NCBI GenBank assembly: GCA_949358305.1 | Contig: OX442317.1 | Location: forward strand, 7,754,186-7,818,185 | DNA: 64,000 nucleotides | DNA from: Strigamia acuminata | Taxonomy: Eukaryota > Arthropoda > Chilopoda > Geophilomorpha > Linotaeniidae | Reading direction: 5' to 3' | In this document: positions 11,900 through 23,004 of the stretch, piece after piece | Position numbering within the stretch: position 1 is the first letter of the stretch | Layout: every line of letters begins with the position of its first letter | The notes under the pieces: model-generated | Databases searched by the model: none | What the model was told of the DNA's origin: nothing | Seen by the model: only the letters and a program-made list of their open reading frames with translations | Made by a program: the position numbers and the translations under genes

Positions 11900-12784
11900 A
11901 AAAATTGATTGCGCTTGAGCACAAACCCAAAGGTCATTTGCAACGGCGCCATTACAATTAAAAATGGACACCCAGCTAAGTTAACAAATTATTGCAACCA
12001 TAATCAATTACAACACTTAAAATAATTTTTCTAAAGCTAAAATGTTACATATTTCCAGTGCACTTGCACCCAGCATCATCTATGATCATTTCCAAAATTG
12101 TAAATCATCCACTAAACTGACAAATCGTTTCTCAAACTCGTCAAGCATAACCGTGTAAGATAGAAGACAATTCATTGCGTGCTCGTGATTTTAGAGCAAT
12201 GCAATGATACTCTGTTCTTGTTCCTATAGTCTCAATGTATCTAGAGAATGGTGACGAGCAAAAGGAGGAATGTAAAACGACAAGAGCCTACAGCATTCAC
12301 CTCTCACCACTTCCCATGTGGCAAATTTGCCATTTGCTGACGACATTCACTATAGATCATGAGCTCAAGCTGAGCAAAAAAGAAGTGTGAAAACTTTTAT
12401 ATGAAACAGATGGCTAAAGGGAGATTGAGCACCTATGCAACCGGCATATAGGATTTGCGAGTATGATATTTTTTGACGTCATACATTCAAGCTGAAAGAA
12501 TCTTTCGCTTGCCTACTAGTCCTTTGAGAGATCAAATGGGCCCCGGACTAGTCACAAACCTGGGTCCTGTATAAATAAAATCCATAAATCCACAACACAG
12601 GCATTTTTTTAACCATTTATTAATTACATCGCACCAAGACCTTTTCCAATTACGCGCACAGTAACGCCTAATTGTCGGTGTCGCCTGTACGCTAATTTAT
12701 TATTTATTTCCAGTTTTTTCCATAACTCGAGGTGCATGTATGCGATACTGCTTTTTTCTTTGCAAGGTCACAGACTTCACATTG
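11900..12784. other. Stretch without a gene
   Basis: No exon is supported. A segment near 12548-12590 (GTCACAAAC, TAAATAAAATCCATAAAT) recurs near 24355-24412, so a small dispersed repeat is present. Confidence 0.45.
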
Positions 12785-12792
12785 GTTTATCC

Positions 12793-12901
12793 CAGGGGTC
12801 GGCAACCTTTTGAGACGGAAGAGCCAAAAATTACAATTTAGAATTAGGATTAGGTATATAGGTGTCTTGACATCGAAATAGCCGCAGGTTGCCAACCCCT
12901 G
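12793..12901. mobile_element. hAT-type MITE, 109 bp
   Basis: The inverted ends are CAGGGGTCGGCAACC and GGTTGCCAACCCCTG. The 8-base flanks GTTTATCC (12785-12792) and GTCTATCC (12902-12909) differ by one base. CAGGGGT ends with an 8-bp duplication are diagnostic of hAT elements. It is far too short to encode a transposase. Confidence 0.9.
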
Positions 12902-12909
12902 GTCTATCC

Positions 12910-13042
12910 CAGTGGTTCCCAAACTGTCCACCGCGGTGGGCCTACAGGGACGCAGGACTAACTGGCTGCCGTGGCTGGCCTACAGAGGCGCGGTGACTGG
13001 TATGCAGGAGTGCCATGAACCAAAAAGATTTGAAAACCACTG
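12910..13042. mobile_element. hAT-type MITE, 133 bp, abutting the previous one
   Basis: The ends are CAGTGGTTCCCAAAC and GATTTGAAAACCACTG. The left flank GTCTATCC (12902-12909) is shared with the preceding element, and the right flank is ATCTATCC (13043-13050). Two different hAT families thus occupy the same 8-base target in tandem. Confidence 0.88.
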
Positions 13043-13129
13043 ATCTATCCTTTCTTTCAATTCCTGGTTGAATCTTGAGATGGGCGCCACCATCTGGCTC
13101 ACTGCTTTAACTTGGCCTGCTCGCCTATA

Positions 13130-13255
13130 GTGTGAACCCTCTCTAGACCGGGCACCATTTTGGGAGCGGTCTAATATTCGGCAATGCTAAAGGCTCCCTC
13201 TAGACCGGGCACTTTTTGGTGGATTCGCCTATGCCGGTGTAGAGGGAGTTCACTG
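13130..13255. mobile_element. TA-flanked MITE with GTGAAC ends
   Basis: Left end GTGTGAACCCTCTCTAGACC and right end GTAGAGGGAGTTCACTG are inverted relatives flanked by TA (13128-13129 and 13256-13257). CTCTAGACCGGGCAC occurs twice inside, as a direct repeat about 60 bases apart. Consistent with a pogo/Tc1-like MITE. Confidence 0.7.
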
Positions 13256-13477
13256 TATTTTCTTTAAACACGATAGATGTCATGAATTTTACTCTTATCT
13301 TGCTGGCGGTGTCAGTGTACCTTCTAGTGAATTGTCTGCACTTATCTGAACTTCTGCCAATGATATAATCTTGCAGCGGATGGAGCCGTTGTAAAACCCG
13401 AAACTTTAAACCTACTAAGGCACATTTCCCATCCCACAATGTATTGCGTGAAACAAAATAAACAGAACACGTACTAA

Positions 13478-13625
13478 GTTTACATGGACACACTTTTCCC
13501 GATAAGTGAAAAGAACTCAATTTCATTTATCTGGAAAACCGTGTGTACACATGGTGTTAGTTTCCCGGTAGACAAGATGTCGTATGTGACCGACTGAAAT
13601 TTGCGCAGTAATTACCCACAATGCA
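13478..13625. repeat. Dispersed repeat related to the insertion at gene B's 5' end
   Basis: Shares TTTACATGG, GATAAGTGAAAA, ATCTGGAAAA and TGAAATTTGCGC in order with 53793-53930, so both derive from one transposon family. Here the right half is missing or unrecognisable. Confidence 0.6.
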
Positions 13626-13769
13626 ATCAAAATGTAAAATTTACATCTAAGATTTTACCTTGAGATCGGCTTAAAAAATATAAACAAGTTTAAATGACTT
13701 TATAGAAATGTGTTGACAGATTACACATTCCGCAATGTGGTTTTACAATAACTGACGGAAACATACAAT

Positions 13770-14820
13770 TACAAATGTCCTTTAAGAAGACACAACTAGC
13801 GGTCACTTTAATTAAATAATGACATTTCATTTTTAATAACCGCCAATGAGATAGCAGCTTTAATAGAGAAGCAAATGTAGAGTAGAAATTTCACATAAAG
13901 TATTAAACCGTGAGCATTTGAGCAAATAAGATGCTCTTTATGCAATAATGCCCCTTACGCTGGCCCCAAATGTCCAGCATTTCTCTAGAGGAATAAGTGT
14001 GCAACTTAGTGTGCAAACTGTTTGTAGTTCATGGGGTCGGATATTCCCAGGGGGTAATGTGGTGATAACTACAATGCACTCTACAAAGAATAGATAGCCC
14101 CTGTCTTTGTCCGAACAAATCTTTTACTCGTTTAAAAATTAATTTTAATTTTTCTGCAAAACAAACTCCAGCAGCAGGAAACCTCAACACCTTGTTACAA
14201 ATTAATTCTTTCAAATTTCAATTGCCATTCAGTTTAATTATTCCTATCATAATTCAAATTTAGTTTATTGGAGAAGCGCAGGGAAGCTCCAGGGATACAT
14301 TCTAAACAACAGTAGGCCCAAGGTCGAACGAGGATATAAGGTTCAGTCATCACGAAGTCTTCTGTGATAGGCTTATTCAATTTGACGTTACAATGTGCCC
14401 TTCTATTATTAAGGTATCGTTCTGTCTTCCGATAGGCCTTGGTCAGCATCTTGCTGAGATTTGGCTGAGATTTGTGAAAGAGAATCCTATTGAAAACTGA
14501 TCTGCTACTTGAAGTAGATTTATTTTATATTATATTTTCATTTAAAAATTAATTTTGTTTTGTTTTATATTTTTATTCAAAAAATTTATTTTTCTAATTT
14601 TAATTTTATATTTAATATATATACATGTTTATTAATTACTTTTGTTCTTCAAATGTAGTGATAGGGTAGCATTTGACAGCAAATTTGGTTTTACAGTACC
14701 TAATCACCATTTTATGTTGTTGGAGTAATCTTTTTACGCATCAAAATGAATAAAGCATACATTTTCATAATTCAAATTGATTTTTCTTATTCATTACAAG
14801 CTTTGATCCATTTGTCCCTA
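13770..14820. other. Stretch without a gene
   Basis: Only short frames of 60-70 codons, without splice or domain support. T-rich and AT-rich DNA around 14,520-14,650. Confidence 0.5.
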
Positions 14821-14823
14821 ATA

Positions 14824-15291
14824 CCGGGTGGCCCACATAAAAGCGGCCCGACAATATACAAGTAGGGTTACGAATGGTGACTCAAAAAAATGTATTTACG
14901 CACAAAATTAAATATACATTAATCATTAGCTGAGGGAAGTGTTGTTTAATTCATGTTTCTAGTGCGGTTTTTTCCGCTCTTTCGTTTGGTGTTTAGTTTT
15001 TGACGATCCGAGCATTGGTTCTTGAGATATCTGCAATTTTAATCAATTATTGTCCGAATTCGCAAAGTTTGATTAAAATTGCAAATATCTCGAGAACTAA
15101 CGCTCGGATCGTCAAAAGCTAAACACCAAACGAAAGAGCGAAAAAGACTGCACTAGAAACATCAATTAAACAACACTGCCCTCAGCTAATGATTAATATA
15201 TATTTAATTTTGTGCGTAAATACATTTTTTTGAGTCACCATTCGTAACCCTACTTGTGTATTGTCGGGCCGCTTTTATGTGGGCCACCCGG
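14824..15291. mobile_element. Foldback mariner-type MITE, 468 bp
   Basis: The whole element is one giant inverted repeat: arms of about 215 bases, nearly identical, meet around a short loop near 15045-15070. The ends are CCGGGTGGCCCACATAAAAG and its complement, flanked by TA (14822-14823 and 15292-15293). GGGTGGCCCACAT-type ends with a TA target fit the Tc1/mariner superfamily. Open frames running into it are artefacts of the arms. Confidence 0.9.
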
Positions 15292-15683
15292 TAGATGAGA
15301 TTTTTGGAAAGTTAAAAATGATACATTTTGATTTCTTGATTTTTTGTAGGTATTTGTATAGTTATAAACAGTACTTGACGATATTTTTACTGTCCCAACC
15401 GAGATACAGTCAGACCGGAACCACCGTTGTAAGCTGTGATGACGGAACCTTGTATACTCGATCAACCTTGAGTAGGCCTAAAGCAGCATTAAGCATTTAG
15501 TCTGCTTTGTGTCATTTAAAACAAAACTAAAGGCAAATTTAAGACAACAATTTGCACAAGTAAACTTGTTCAAAGACTGTTTAAATGCAATAAATTGTAG
15601 AAAGCATGTTTAGAATTGCAGATTAAATGTGTTTTGTTGTCTAAAATTGGTGCACATGCCTACTGTGACTGGAAACAGACTAA

Positions 15684-16060
15684 CTATACTCCAAATTGAT
15701 ACAATGTTGCCCAAACACCTATTGGTTGAGCCATCTCATTGGTGTAGTGGCACAAAAAAGTACCTCTAACACCAGAATTGTAATCGAACTGCACGCATAG
15801 TGATCGATTACCAACACTTGCTTCCTTGTCAAAGGTGATGCTTTGACACTGTTAAGGGCAGAAAATAGGAAACAAAACAATCCTGTGTCATTTCAATTAC
15901 TGTTTATCGAACTCACCCACTGTGTATTAGGACTAAAGAGAAGAAAATCGTCAAAATTTAGTAGATCAGGTGTTGGAGCAACAACTGCTTGAGTTACAGC
16001 TTGAATTACTTGCCATTTTAATAGGAAAAACAACCAATAAAATAGCCCACCTTTGTTTAC
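15684..16060 (-). CDS. Two-exon fragment of a small, possibly secreted protein
   Basis: Exon a (16060-15917) follows a strong polypyrimidine TTTTTTTTGGCAG and ends at GTGAGT; exon b (15848-15684) follows CCCTTAACAG and ends in TAG. Both are phase 0 and together give about 102 residues. Exon a begins with a hydrophobic run (LFYWLFFLL) then APTPDLLNFDDFLLFSP; exon b contains SLCVQFDYNSG, FLCHYTNE and QPIGVWATLYQFGV, with three cysteines in all. The upstream start exon was not found. The family is unknown. A degenerate inverted duplicate of exon b lies at 16205-16330, which supports a real coding origin. Confidence 0.5.
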
Positions 16061-16204
16061 CTGCCAAAAAAAACCAATGCTAACATTTTTTGATTGAATA
16101 AAAACAAGCAAAAAAGCAGATTTAGCAAATTAAATAAACCATTTATTACCAATTATATAAAATCCATCATTCCAATCACTTTTTACACTCAAATTCATTG
16201 AAAA

Positions 16205-16330
16205 TAAACAGAACTACTTTTCCGCGTAGTAGAGCACACTCCTCAGTTAGGCTCAACCAATAGGAGTTTGGACAACGTTGTATCGGTGTGGTTTTGGCCC
16301 AAAAACGAACACATTCACAGTTAGGCAAGT
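16205..16330 (+). pseudogene. Inverted degenerate copy of the 15.7-kb exon
   Basis: The plus strand here matches the minus strand of 15690-15790: ACTTTT..., then GGCTCAACCAATAGG, GTTTGG, CAACNTTGTATC. It encodes QPIGVWTTLYR in place of QPIGVWATLYQ. A length difference of about five bases breaks the frame upstream of that motif. It is therefore a diverged, probably dead, inverted duplicate. A donor-like GGTAACA follows at about 16339. Confidence 0.55.
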
Positions 16331-16399
16331 TTTTGCTGGTAACAAAAAACACCAAAAACCACACAAACAAATTTTGAATGCACCTATTTTTTATTTTTT

Positions 16400-18580
16400 T
16401 CTGTAAAAAATTGACTCAAACTGCGTCCTTGTATATTTCCTGAATCCGCTTCTTTTAAGCTGACCAACTCAATGACACCAAATTTACATTCAAAAATTGA
16501 AGTTTATACAAGCAATTCACCTGCTGGTTTAATTATGTTGTTTGAAAAGGTGGTTCAGCCTTAATAACTCATCTTGAAAACCGCCGTTAAAAGTGTTTAG
16601 GCGTTTTAGTTTTGCGATGGCACTTCTGGCACTCTTGAAGACCCAAAATACAAATTGAAATAGTAGCATTTTAGTAAACAACTTGGAATACTTCAACCCT
16701 TTCTCCAACTCAGCCTTATTCCCATTTTAACTTTATTTTATTATGAATTTTGGCGTCGAGTCTTTCCCCCCTCTAATCCTTCCACAGCTTTAAATAAAGC
16801 CTATTGGCAAAAATGCTTGTTTATACACGCATCCGAATTAAAATAATCTTTTCAGGTCCATCACGAGCCCCTAACAAGTCACATTCATTGTTTAAAAATG
16901 TCAAGATTTCAGGTTATGTTTTTCCCACCCGCTACCTATCTCCTTATCAGTTTGCGCCCCATTACTCCTATTGCTGGTTCCAACCTACGACGTGCCATCA
17001 ATCAATTACTAATGAGAAATTTTCATCTTTGTAAAATAAACACAATTACCGCAATTGAATGTAATTAGTGAAGCGAATTGAAAAGACATTTCAAGCTGAA
17101 AACCAAAGAAAAGAATGAGCGCAAAAGTTGAAGCAAGGCAAATGTAGAACACTCCGCTATTGATTTTTCATCTGGTCTGGAAGATACCAGATGGAACACG
17201 TGCAACTGTTGTTTCAAAAATCATCAATTGATTCCAACCATAGAACAACCAAGAAATGATGATGATGATAATGGCATGTTTTTATCTTTATTTCAGGCTT
17301 CGTTTCTACAAATCGTCAACATCCAAATCAATGGGATTTTAATAAGATTAATATCACAGCAACAAAGCAATCGAAATAGGCAATCAGAGGGAGCAGATAA
17401 GCTTATTAGTTCTTGGGCTCATTAAGCGAAAGAAAAATACAATGGGAGAAATAAAAAAAAATTGCAATTGACCATTATGCACCTTCTGTGCACGCAGACT
17501 GTGTTAATGGTCAGTGCAATAGGGACAAAGACCTTTTGGCCCGGCAAAACACAGACTTTCCTTAATGAGATTTTTAATTAGTCAAAATTATACAATAGGC
17601 GGAATATTTGATTTTAACGAGTAATTTAAATATTTACCGACCATTTTTTTTTTAAAAAAAACTCTTAAGTTTGTCTATTTGTGAAAATTTAATGACTATT
17701 GATTACCCAATTTTAATAGAGACACTTTATAAAAATGTAAAAAAAAAAATTAGTAATGTGATTTAATAATTAAGTGAAAAGTTTTCACTTATAAATAATT
17801 TAAGACTTTTTGTTTTTTGAATAAGTAATGACTTATAACCAAATGTGCAGTCGCATTTTTAATTAATCTGGACTCGAGAGACAATACATTACATGTGCGG
17901 AACTTAATATTACTTATGCAACTGCGCTTTGAAAAGCTCAACTTGTGGATATCTTACAAACCCGCAAATATTAAAATGCAAATCTGTGGCTGGAAGGAAA
18001 GCAGTCATCGAGCCGAATCACGAGATAGTTTAGCCAAAGGCCGCCATGAGACAAAATGGCGCCACAAACGAATGATTTTTTTTATGCATTTAGAACCTAA
18101 AAAAGGGGTCACTAGAGTCTCTAAAGGGACTTTTTTGAGTCTGCACTGGACTCTCAAGCAATCCTTCTTTAAATTTAAATTAAATTAATTTTTTTGGGAT
18201 TCTAAAGGTGCCTGTGCGTAACGACAGCACTGGGTTTGCCGCAAGGTGCTGAGCATGTCGTAGTTTTTCACTGGTTATTGTTTTTTAATAAGAGCTAAAA
18301 ATTGAGTTCTGCTCTCAACTACAGATAGCATTTTATTTTATCAGTTTGTGAGTGTTGAAATACAACTCCTCGCAAATATTGACATTTATCAAACCTATTT
18401 TTGAATACGAATGCAATAAATTTAAACCGATTCACAATACCAAAAAAACTAGACATCCCCACAGGTTAGAACATTTAGAACAACTGATTTACCGTCAAGC
18501 TTAGTACTCATAAGATCATCTGCTAACAGAAGTGTATGCCCACAGACTTTTCTGTGTGTAAAGACTTGACAGAAAAGCCT
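16400..18580. other. Stretch without a supported gene
   Basis: Frames of 65-97 codons at 16804, 17228 and 17895 (plus) have no splice support or recognisable domain. Homopolymer runs occur near 17,645 and 17,740. Nothing else is seen. Confidence 0.45.
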
Positions 18581-18588
18581 ATCAGAAT

Positions 18589-18764
18589 GGGGCCCCACAT
18601 CTAGCTGCGACACAATCTACCGCGACACGATCTACCGCGACAATCCGTCTCTAAAAAATGGTTTTTACATAAAAAAACCAGTAAGGTTAAGTTTGCGCAG
18701 CTGTAGATTGTGTCGCTGTAGATTGTGTCGCGGTAAGATTTTGTCGCGCTAGGTTACACGCCCC
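18589..18764. mobile_element. MITE, family 3 (GGGGC ends, 8-bp target duplication), copy 1
   Basis: Perfect 8-bp direct repeats ATCAGAAT (18581-18588 and 18765-18772) flank an element starting GGGGC and ending GCCCC. Subterminal CTAGC(N)GCGACACAATCTACCG motifs are repeated and inverted at both ends. An 8-bp duplication fits hAT or P-like superfamilies, but the terminus is not the usual CAG. A second copy lies at 20290-20545. Confidence 0.85.
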
Positions 18765-18967
18765 ATCAGAATCATCTGATAGCAGAACGTGTGCCAGTCT
18801 GTCACACCAGACTTTTTGTCGTACCCACAGCTCTACGCAACAGAAAATAAATGATGAATGGCAATGAAAAAGAAACAAGATGGATGCCAATAAAAAAATT
18901 TAAGGCTACTTTTGAAGTTAGGATGAAAAGTAAATAAACATCCGAGCCGCAATTTGATGCTTTACAG

Positions 18968-19300
18968 CAGGGTTTCCCAAACGGTGAGGCGCCAGCTGAT
19001 TATTATTGGTGGGGCGCACCCATCATACATGCCTAAATAAAACAAGCTTAATTTGCAAACTTTTGTAAATTTTTAAGCAAAATAATACTCCGTATAAAAT
19101 TATATAAAAAATTATACAAAGTTTTAATGCAAATTTATATACAAATTTCTTTTTTTCTTTTTAGTAGTATATTTTTTAAAAATTTGATTCACTGGTAGAT
19201 GAAGTGGGGCACAGAAGATCGCCTTGCTTAAAAAATGGGGCGCAGAAGATCGCCTTGCTTAACAAGTGAGGCGCGATGCTAAAAAGTTTGGGAACCTCTG
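18968..19300. mobile_element. hAT-type MITE, 333 bp
   Basis: Ends CAGGGTTTCCCAAAC and GTTTGGGAACCTCTG with a perfect 8-bp duplication CTTTACAG (18960-18967 and 19301-19308). The right part has a direct repeat of GGGGC(A/G)CAGAAGATCGCC, about 36 bases apart. No transposase frame. Confidence 0.93.
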
Positions 19301-19309
19301 CTTTACAGT

Positions 19310-20280
19310 ATTTGACAAAGAATACATTTAATCCCCTTCTCAAAATTTAGCATACAGGACTAGCATAGCACTAATGTCAATTCGTAATCCCTTTTACCTA
19401 AGCACAAACTGTAGGCAATTTAAGAAAAATATAAAAACTCAAACTTAATTCTCTGTATTCCACATCTCAAATCTCGCCATCACTCCTACCGTGTTGGTTG
19501 AACTCTTTCATGTTTAATGAAATCTTTTTACAACCCACTTTAACCGGTAATAAAATTAACACACCATACAATTGACCCTTAAACTTGAACATTTAATCAT
19601 TGCACTATGCAAGAATGAGTGCTAAGAGGTTCGAAGGTTTCCTGGTACAAGACAGAACGATTCCGCCGCCAGCAATCTACCGTTGCATTAAGCAAAGCAT
19701 GTTTCTCCTTATAGTCCTTCCTAATCAATATTTTGACACAAACCTTTATGCGATTTCCGCAAACACTGACCCTGATAGTTATTGACGTTTTCGTCACAAG
19801 AGCAGCTGGGAACGACTTAAAATACCCGGATGCATCACGTGACCCCCTGATGGTTGGCAAGACATGTGTTTCGCATCGCCAAGGCACGAACACTGCGCAG
19901 GACACTGACGACCTTAAGCTGTGAGTGACACGTCATTTCAACATGTCAGCACAGCCAGGCCTCTGTAGCAACACGATAAAAAGTTCGCATTCACAAAGCT
20001 GTCTCCCGTCCAACCTAAACCTTTAGCTTTTTACACATTTCCTACACAAAGCAACAGATACAGCAAAGTTCACATGCATTGGGATTTCCTCTACATCCAA
20101 TATAAAAATAGCTTGCGCACACAATAACAGGAAGCCGCGGATTTAGCCAGCTAGACAATTTTTCCTTCACAAAATAAAAAAATGATCTTCTACCAATGAA
20201 AAAATAATAAAAAAAAAAAAAAAACAGGCCTAAAACAACCTGTAGAGTTGCTCTTTGCTCAATTAAGTTTGTACATTAGC
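19310..20280. other. Stretch without a confident gene; both strands open at 19.6-19.9 kb
   Basis: Positions 19600-19920 are richer in GC than their surroundings and open for up to 102 codons on the minus strand and 61 on the plus. No domain, donor or acceptor settles which, if either, is coding. Confidence 0.3.
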
Positions 20281-20289
20281 TGCATCGTA

Positions 20290-20545
20290 GGGCCTGCCAT
20301 TAAATTAAGAAAACAATACACATTATATACCGCGACAACAGTGTACTGCGACAAGCCGTCCCAAAAAAATGGTTTTGCATCAAAAAACCAGTAAGGTTAG
20401 CTTTGCGGGGGGTCAAAGAGAGCTGCGGTCCCCCTTGTTAGGCCTTCTTAGAAAAAGCAAAACCCAAAATACACGTTGTCGCAGTTTCCAAAGTCGCGGT
20501 ATATTCATGTCGCCGTAGATTGTGTCACGCTAGATGACACGCCCC
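20290..20545. mobile_element. MITE, family 3, copy 2
   Basis: Starts GGGCC and ends GCCCC; flanks GCATCGTA (20282-20289) and GTATCGTA (20546-20553) differ by one base. It shares ATGGTTTT(A/G)CAT, AAAAAACCAGTAAGGTTA and CGCGACA motifs with copy 1 at 18589-18764 and is about 80 bases longer. Confidence 0.8.
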
Positions 20546-20602
20546 GTATCGTACTACTCAAGAATCAGATATGGCATGAAGTCAAATTCGAATTCTGCCG
20601 AA

Positions 20603-20816
20603 CAGGGGCGGATCTAGCACCGGGCTATTGAGGCTTGAGCCCCGGGCCCCCAAATTCTAGGGGGCCCCCGAGACTCTGGGCCATGTACTAACAAAACAAA
20701 AAAAAAGGTCGCTAAAAAAAAAGAAAAAAGAAGAAAGGTTGCTATTAAAAATTTTGAGAAAGGGACCACGAAAAAACCTCAAGCTCCGGGCCCCCGAAAA
20801 GCTAGATCCGCCCCTG
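20603..20816. mobile_element. hAT-type MITE, 214 bp
   Basis: Ends CAGGGGCGGATCTAG and CTAGATCCGCCCCTG are perfectly inverted and flanked by perfect 8-bp duplications CTGCCGAA (20595-20602 and 20817-20824). The subterminal GGGCCCCC runs form strong secondary structure. Non-coding. Confidence 0.95.
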
Positions 20817-21293
20817 CTGCCGAATAATTGGGGTTCATTTTATCCTGGTAGGACTCATAATTTTATGGCATAATCTTTCCATCCATCTTTCCGCCTTTTG
20901 CCGACATTTTGCGGCCATTGATAGACGCCTCGGCACACAAGGGCCCCACATTTCTTGTAGCTTACAAGTTCCACAATGTACCAATCCAGCCCCGGTAATA
21001 ATCTTTTCACATTTAGGCTTAAACTACATTTTGTTCCCGACAATGTTTAAACTATGTATCCTGCAGTAGTGATGGAAACACCCGCTGCATTCGAAATCTA
21101 TTTGCACATACACAGTCACTGTAAATTTATCTGTGTAAACGTGTGTGCAAATGTGTTGTTTTTGAACGCTTCGATATCAAAACGTGTGTAATTTAGCTGC
21201 AAACTATGTAGAAGGTGAGTATTCAACATGTCTGCAACTTCGCTACCACTACAGGGTATAAAATGTAATCATGTGGTCTATTTTACACAGATA

Positions 21294-21433
21294 GCTTCAT
21301 TCGAAAAGTCATTTAGACTGAACAGAATTTTTAAACAACTTTTTTAAACTGCTAACTTACAGTTGTCTCTATCTAACTTCAAAATTGGCGACCAATTTAG
21401 TCGGCAATTTGAAACTCGCTTTTCGAATGCATC
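21294..21433. mobile_element. TA-flanked MITE related to family 1
   Basis: Left end GCTTCATTCGAAAAG and right end CTTTTCGAATGCATC are inverted; TA flanks both sides (21292-21293 and 21434-21435). The termini resemble GCTGCATTCAAAAA of family 1. The interior is unrelated and non-coding. Confidence 0.75.
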
Positions 21434-22161
21434 TATTGTGCATCAATCATAAACTCATTTAACCTCGTTTATATTTTTTAAACCAGTCTAAATGTAAAAT
21501 TTTACGTGCAAAACTTTACATTTTAACGTTTACCAACTATTGTTTCTGGCCATTGACACTTGACACAATTCGCTAATATAACAAGAACATGTTTACTGTA
21601 TAAAAGCTAAGCACTCATGCGAATTGGCTAAAAAGCCACAGTCAGTTTATTTGGCTTTTCAGCTACTTAAGTTAAAAGCTACTGTATACCACACATCCCC
21701 TTATTGGCTTTTTTAAACACATCAATCCATATCCATTCCAATCCACTAAATAAACCGATACTGATTCAAAAGGGGAAAAAAAGATTCATCCAACAAATCG
21801 ATTCATGTCCAATTTAAGTTCCCTAAATTCCAAATGTCAATTGTCTAATTACTTCTGCAATCATCCTGATGACATTGCCTAGCCCTGTCCCCATTCCTCG
21901 GTTCGGTTCTTTGCATTTTCTCCTCCAATCGACTCCTAGATGAACGCTATTTAGAATCGGATTTCTACCCGTGCACATTCTCCATGACCCACAATAGGCT
22001 TTTCACTAGCGCAAATGGCTTGGAAAAGAAACACTAAGTGTGTCCTTAACTTTGCACCAAATGCAATGTAACGACTGCTTGTTCGAAATGGTTTCGATTT
22101 TGTTTGCAATCACTGTTTTCCTACTTTTTTTTAACCTCCCGCCCCCTCCCTCCCTCCCTAG

Positions 22162-22237
22162 CGTCAGCGTGCTGACAGATTACAAAACTTACGTTCCCGC
22201 TCAGTCTCATTCCACGGAAAGTCCGTATTCCCAATGA
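22162..22237 (+). CDS. Possible last coding exon of an unknown gene
   Basis: A long CT-rich tract (CCCCTCCCTCCCTCCCTAG) ends at 22161, an almost ideal splice acceptor. The following frame encodes VSVLTDYKTYVP and then a Ser/Tyr-rich tail before TGA at 22235. Local GC content is raised. No upstream exon is identified, so the gene and function are unknown. Confidence 0.35.
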
Positions 22238-22589
22238 TCTCGCTCGATCATGTTTTTTTAAATTTTTCTCTAAACATTGTCTGCCTTCTATCGCTGCAAT
22301 AACTGCGACAGAAAAGACGAGGAAAATGTTTTTGCGAAATACCATAGAACCTAGATTTAGATATTGAATTCAATCGGTTTGGTCAATTTAAACATTCATT
22401 TTAGTGTTCTTGATCAATAAACCTTTGGAAAAATGAGGTCAGGTGACACAATCGTGTGATCGTAGCAATGGTTCGCCCCCCCACCCCATGAGAAAAACCA
22501 TCAAAATAACATTATAACATTGTTAATTTGTAGTTTTCTTTTTGTGGGTGGGGCCAAACTGCATTATATCATAATTTTCAAATGGTCTA

Positions 22590-23004
22590 TTTAGACATTT
22601 ATTTTAGCCATTTTGTTCAATTTAGACATTTATTTTAGCCATTTTGTTCAATTTAGACATTTATTTTAGTCGAATTGTTCAATTTAGACATTTATTTTAG
22701 CCATTTTGTTCTATTTAGACATTTATTTTAGCCATTTTGTTCAATTTATATATTTATTTTAGTCGAATTGTTCAATTTAGACATTTATTTTAGCCATTTT
22801 GTTCTATTTAGACATTTATTTTAGCCATTTTGTTCAATTTATATATTTATTTTTGTCGAATTGTTCAATTTAGACGTTTATTTTAGTCGAATTGTTCAAT
22901 TTAGACATTTATTTTAATCGAATTGTTCAATTTAGACATTTATTTTAGTCGAATTGTTCAATTTAGACATTTATTTTAGTCGAATTGTTCAATTTAGACA
23001 TTTA
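22590..23004. repeat. 31-bp minisatellite, about 13.4 units
   Basis: Units start TTTAGACATTTATTTTAG at 22590, 22621, 22652 and so on to a partial last unit at 22993. Two unit types alternate: one ends GCCATTTTGTTC, the other GTCGAATTGTTC. Units 4-6 and 7-9 form two near-identical 93-bp trimers, and the last five units are all the second type. AT-rich and non-coding. Confidence 0.95.

Noticed and set aside
19597-19905. 102-codon minus frame in a GC-richer patch
   Set aside because: Both strands are open, no domain or splice sites stand out; left as unexplained rather than called.
22590-23004. CRISPR-like appearance of regularly spaced repeats
   Set aside because: Units are contiguous 31-bp tandem copies with no unique spacers, in eukaryotic DNA; it is a minisatellite.
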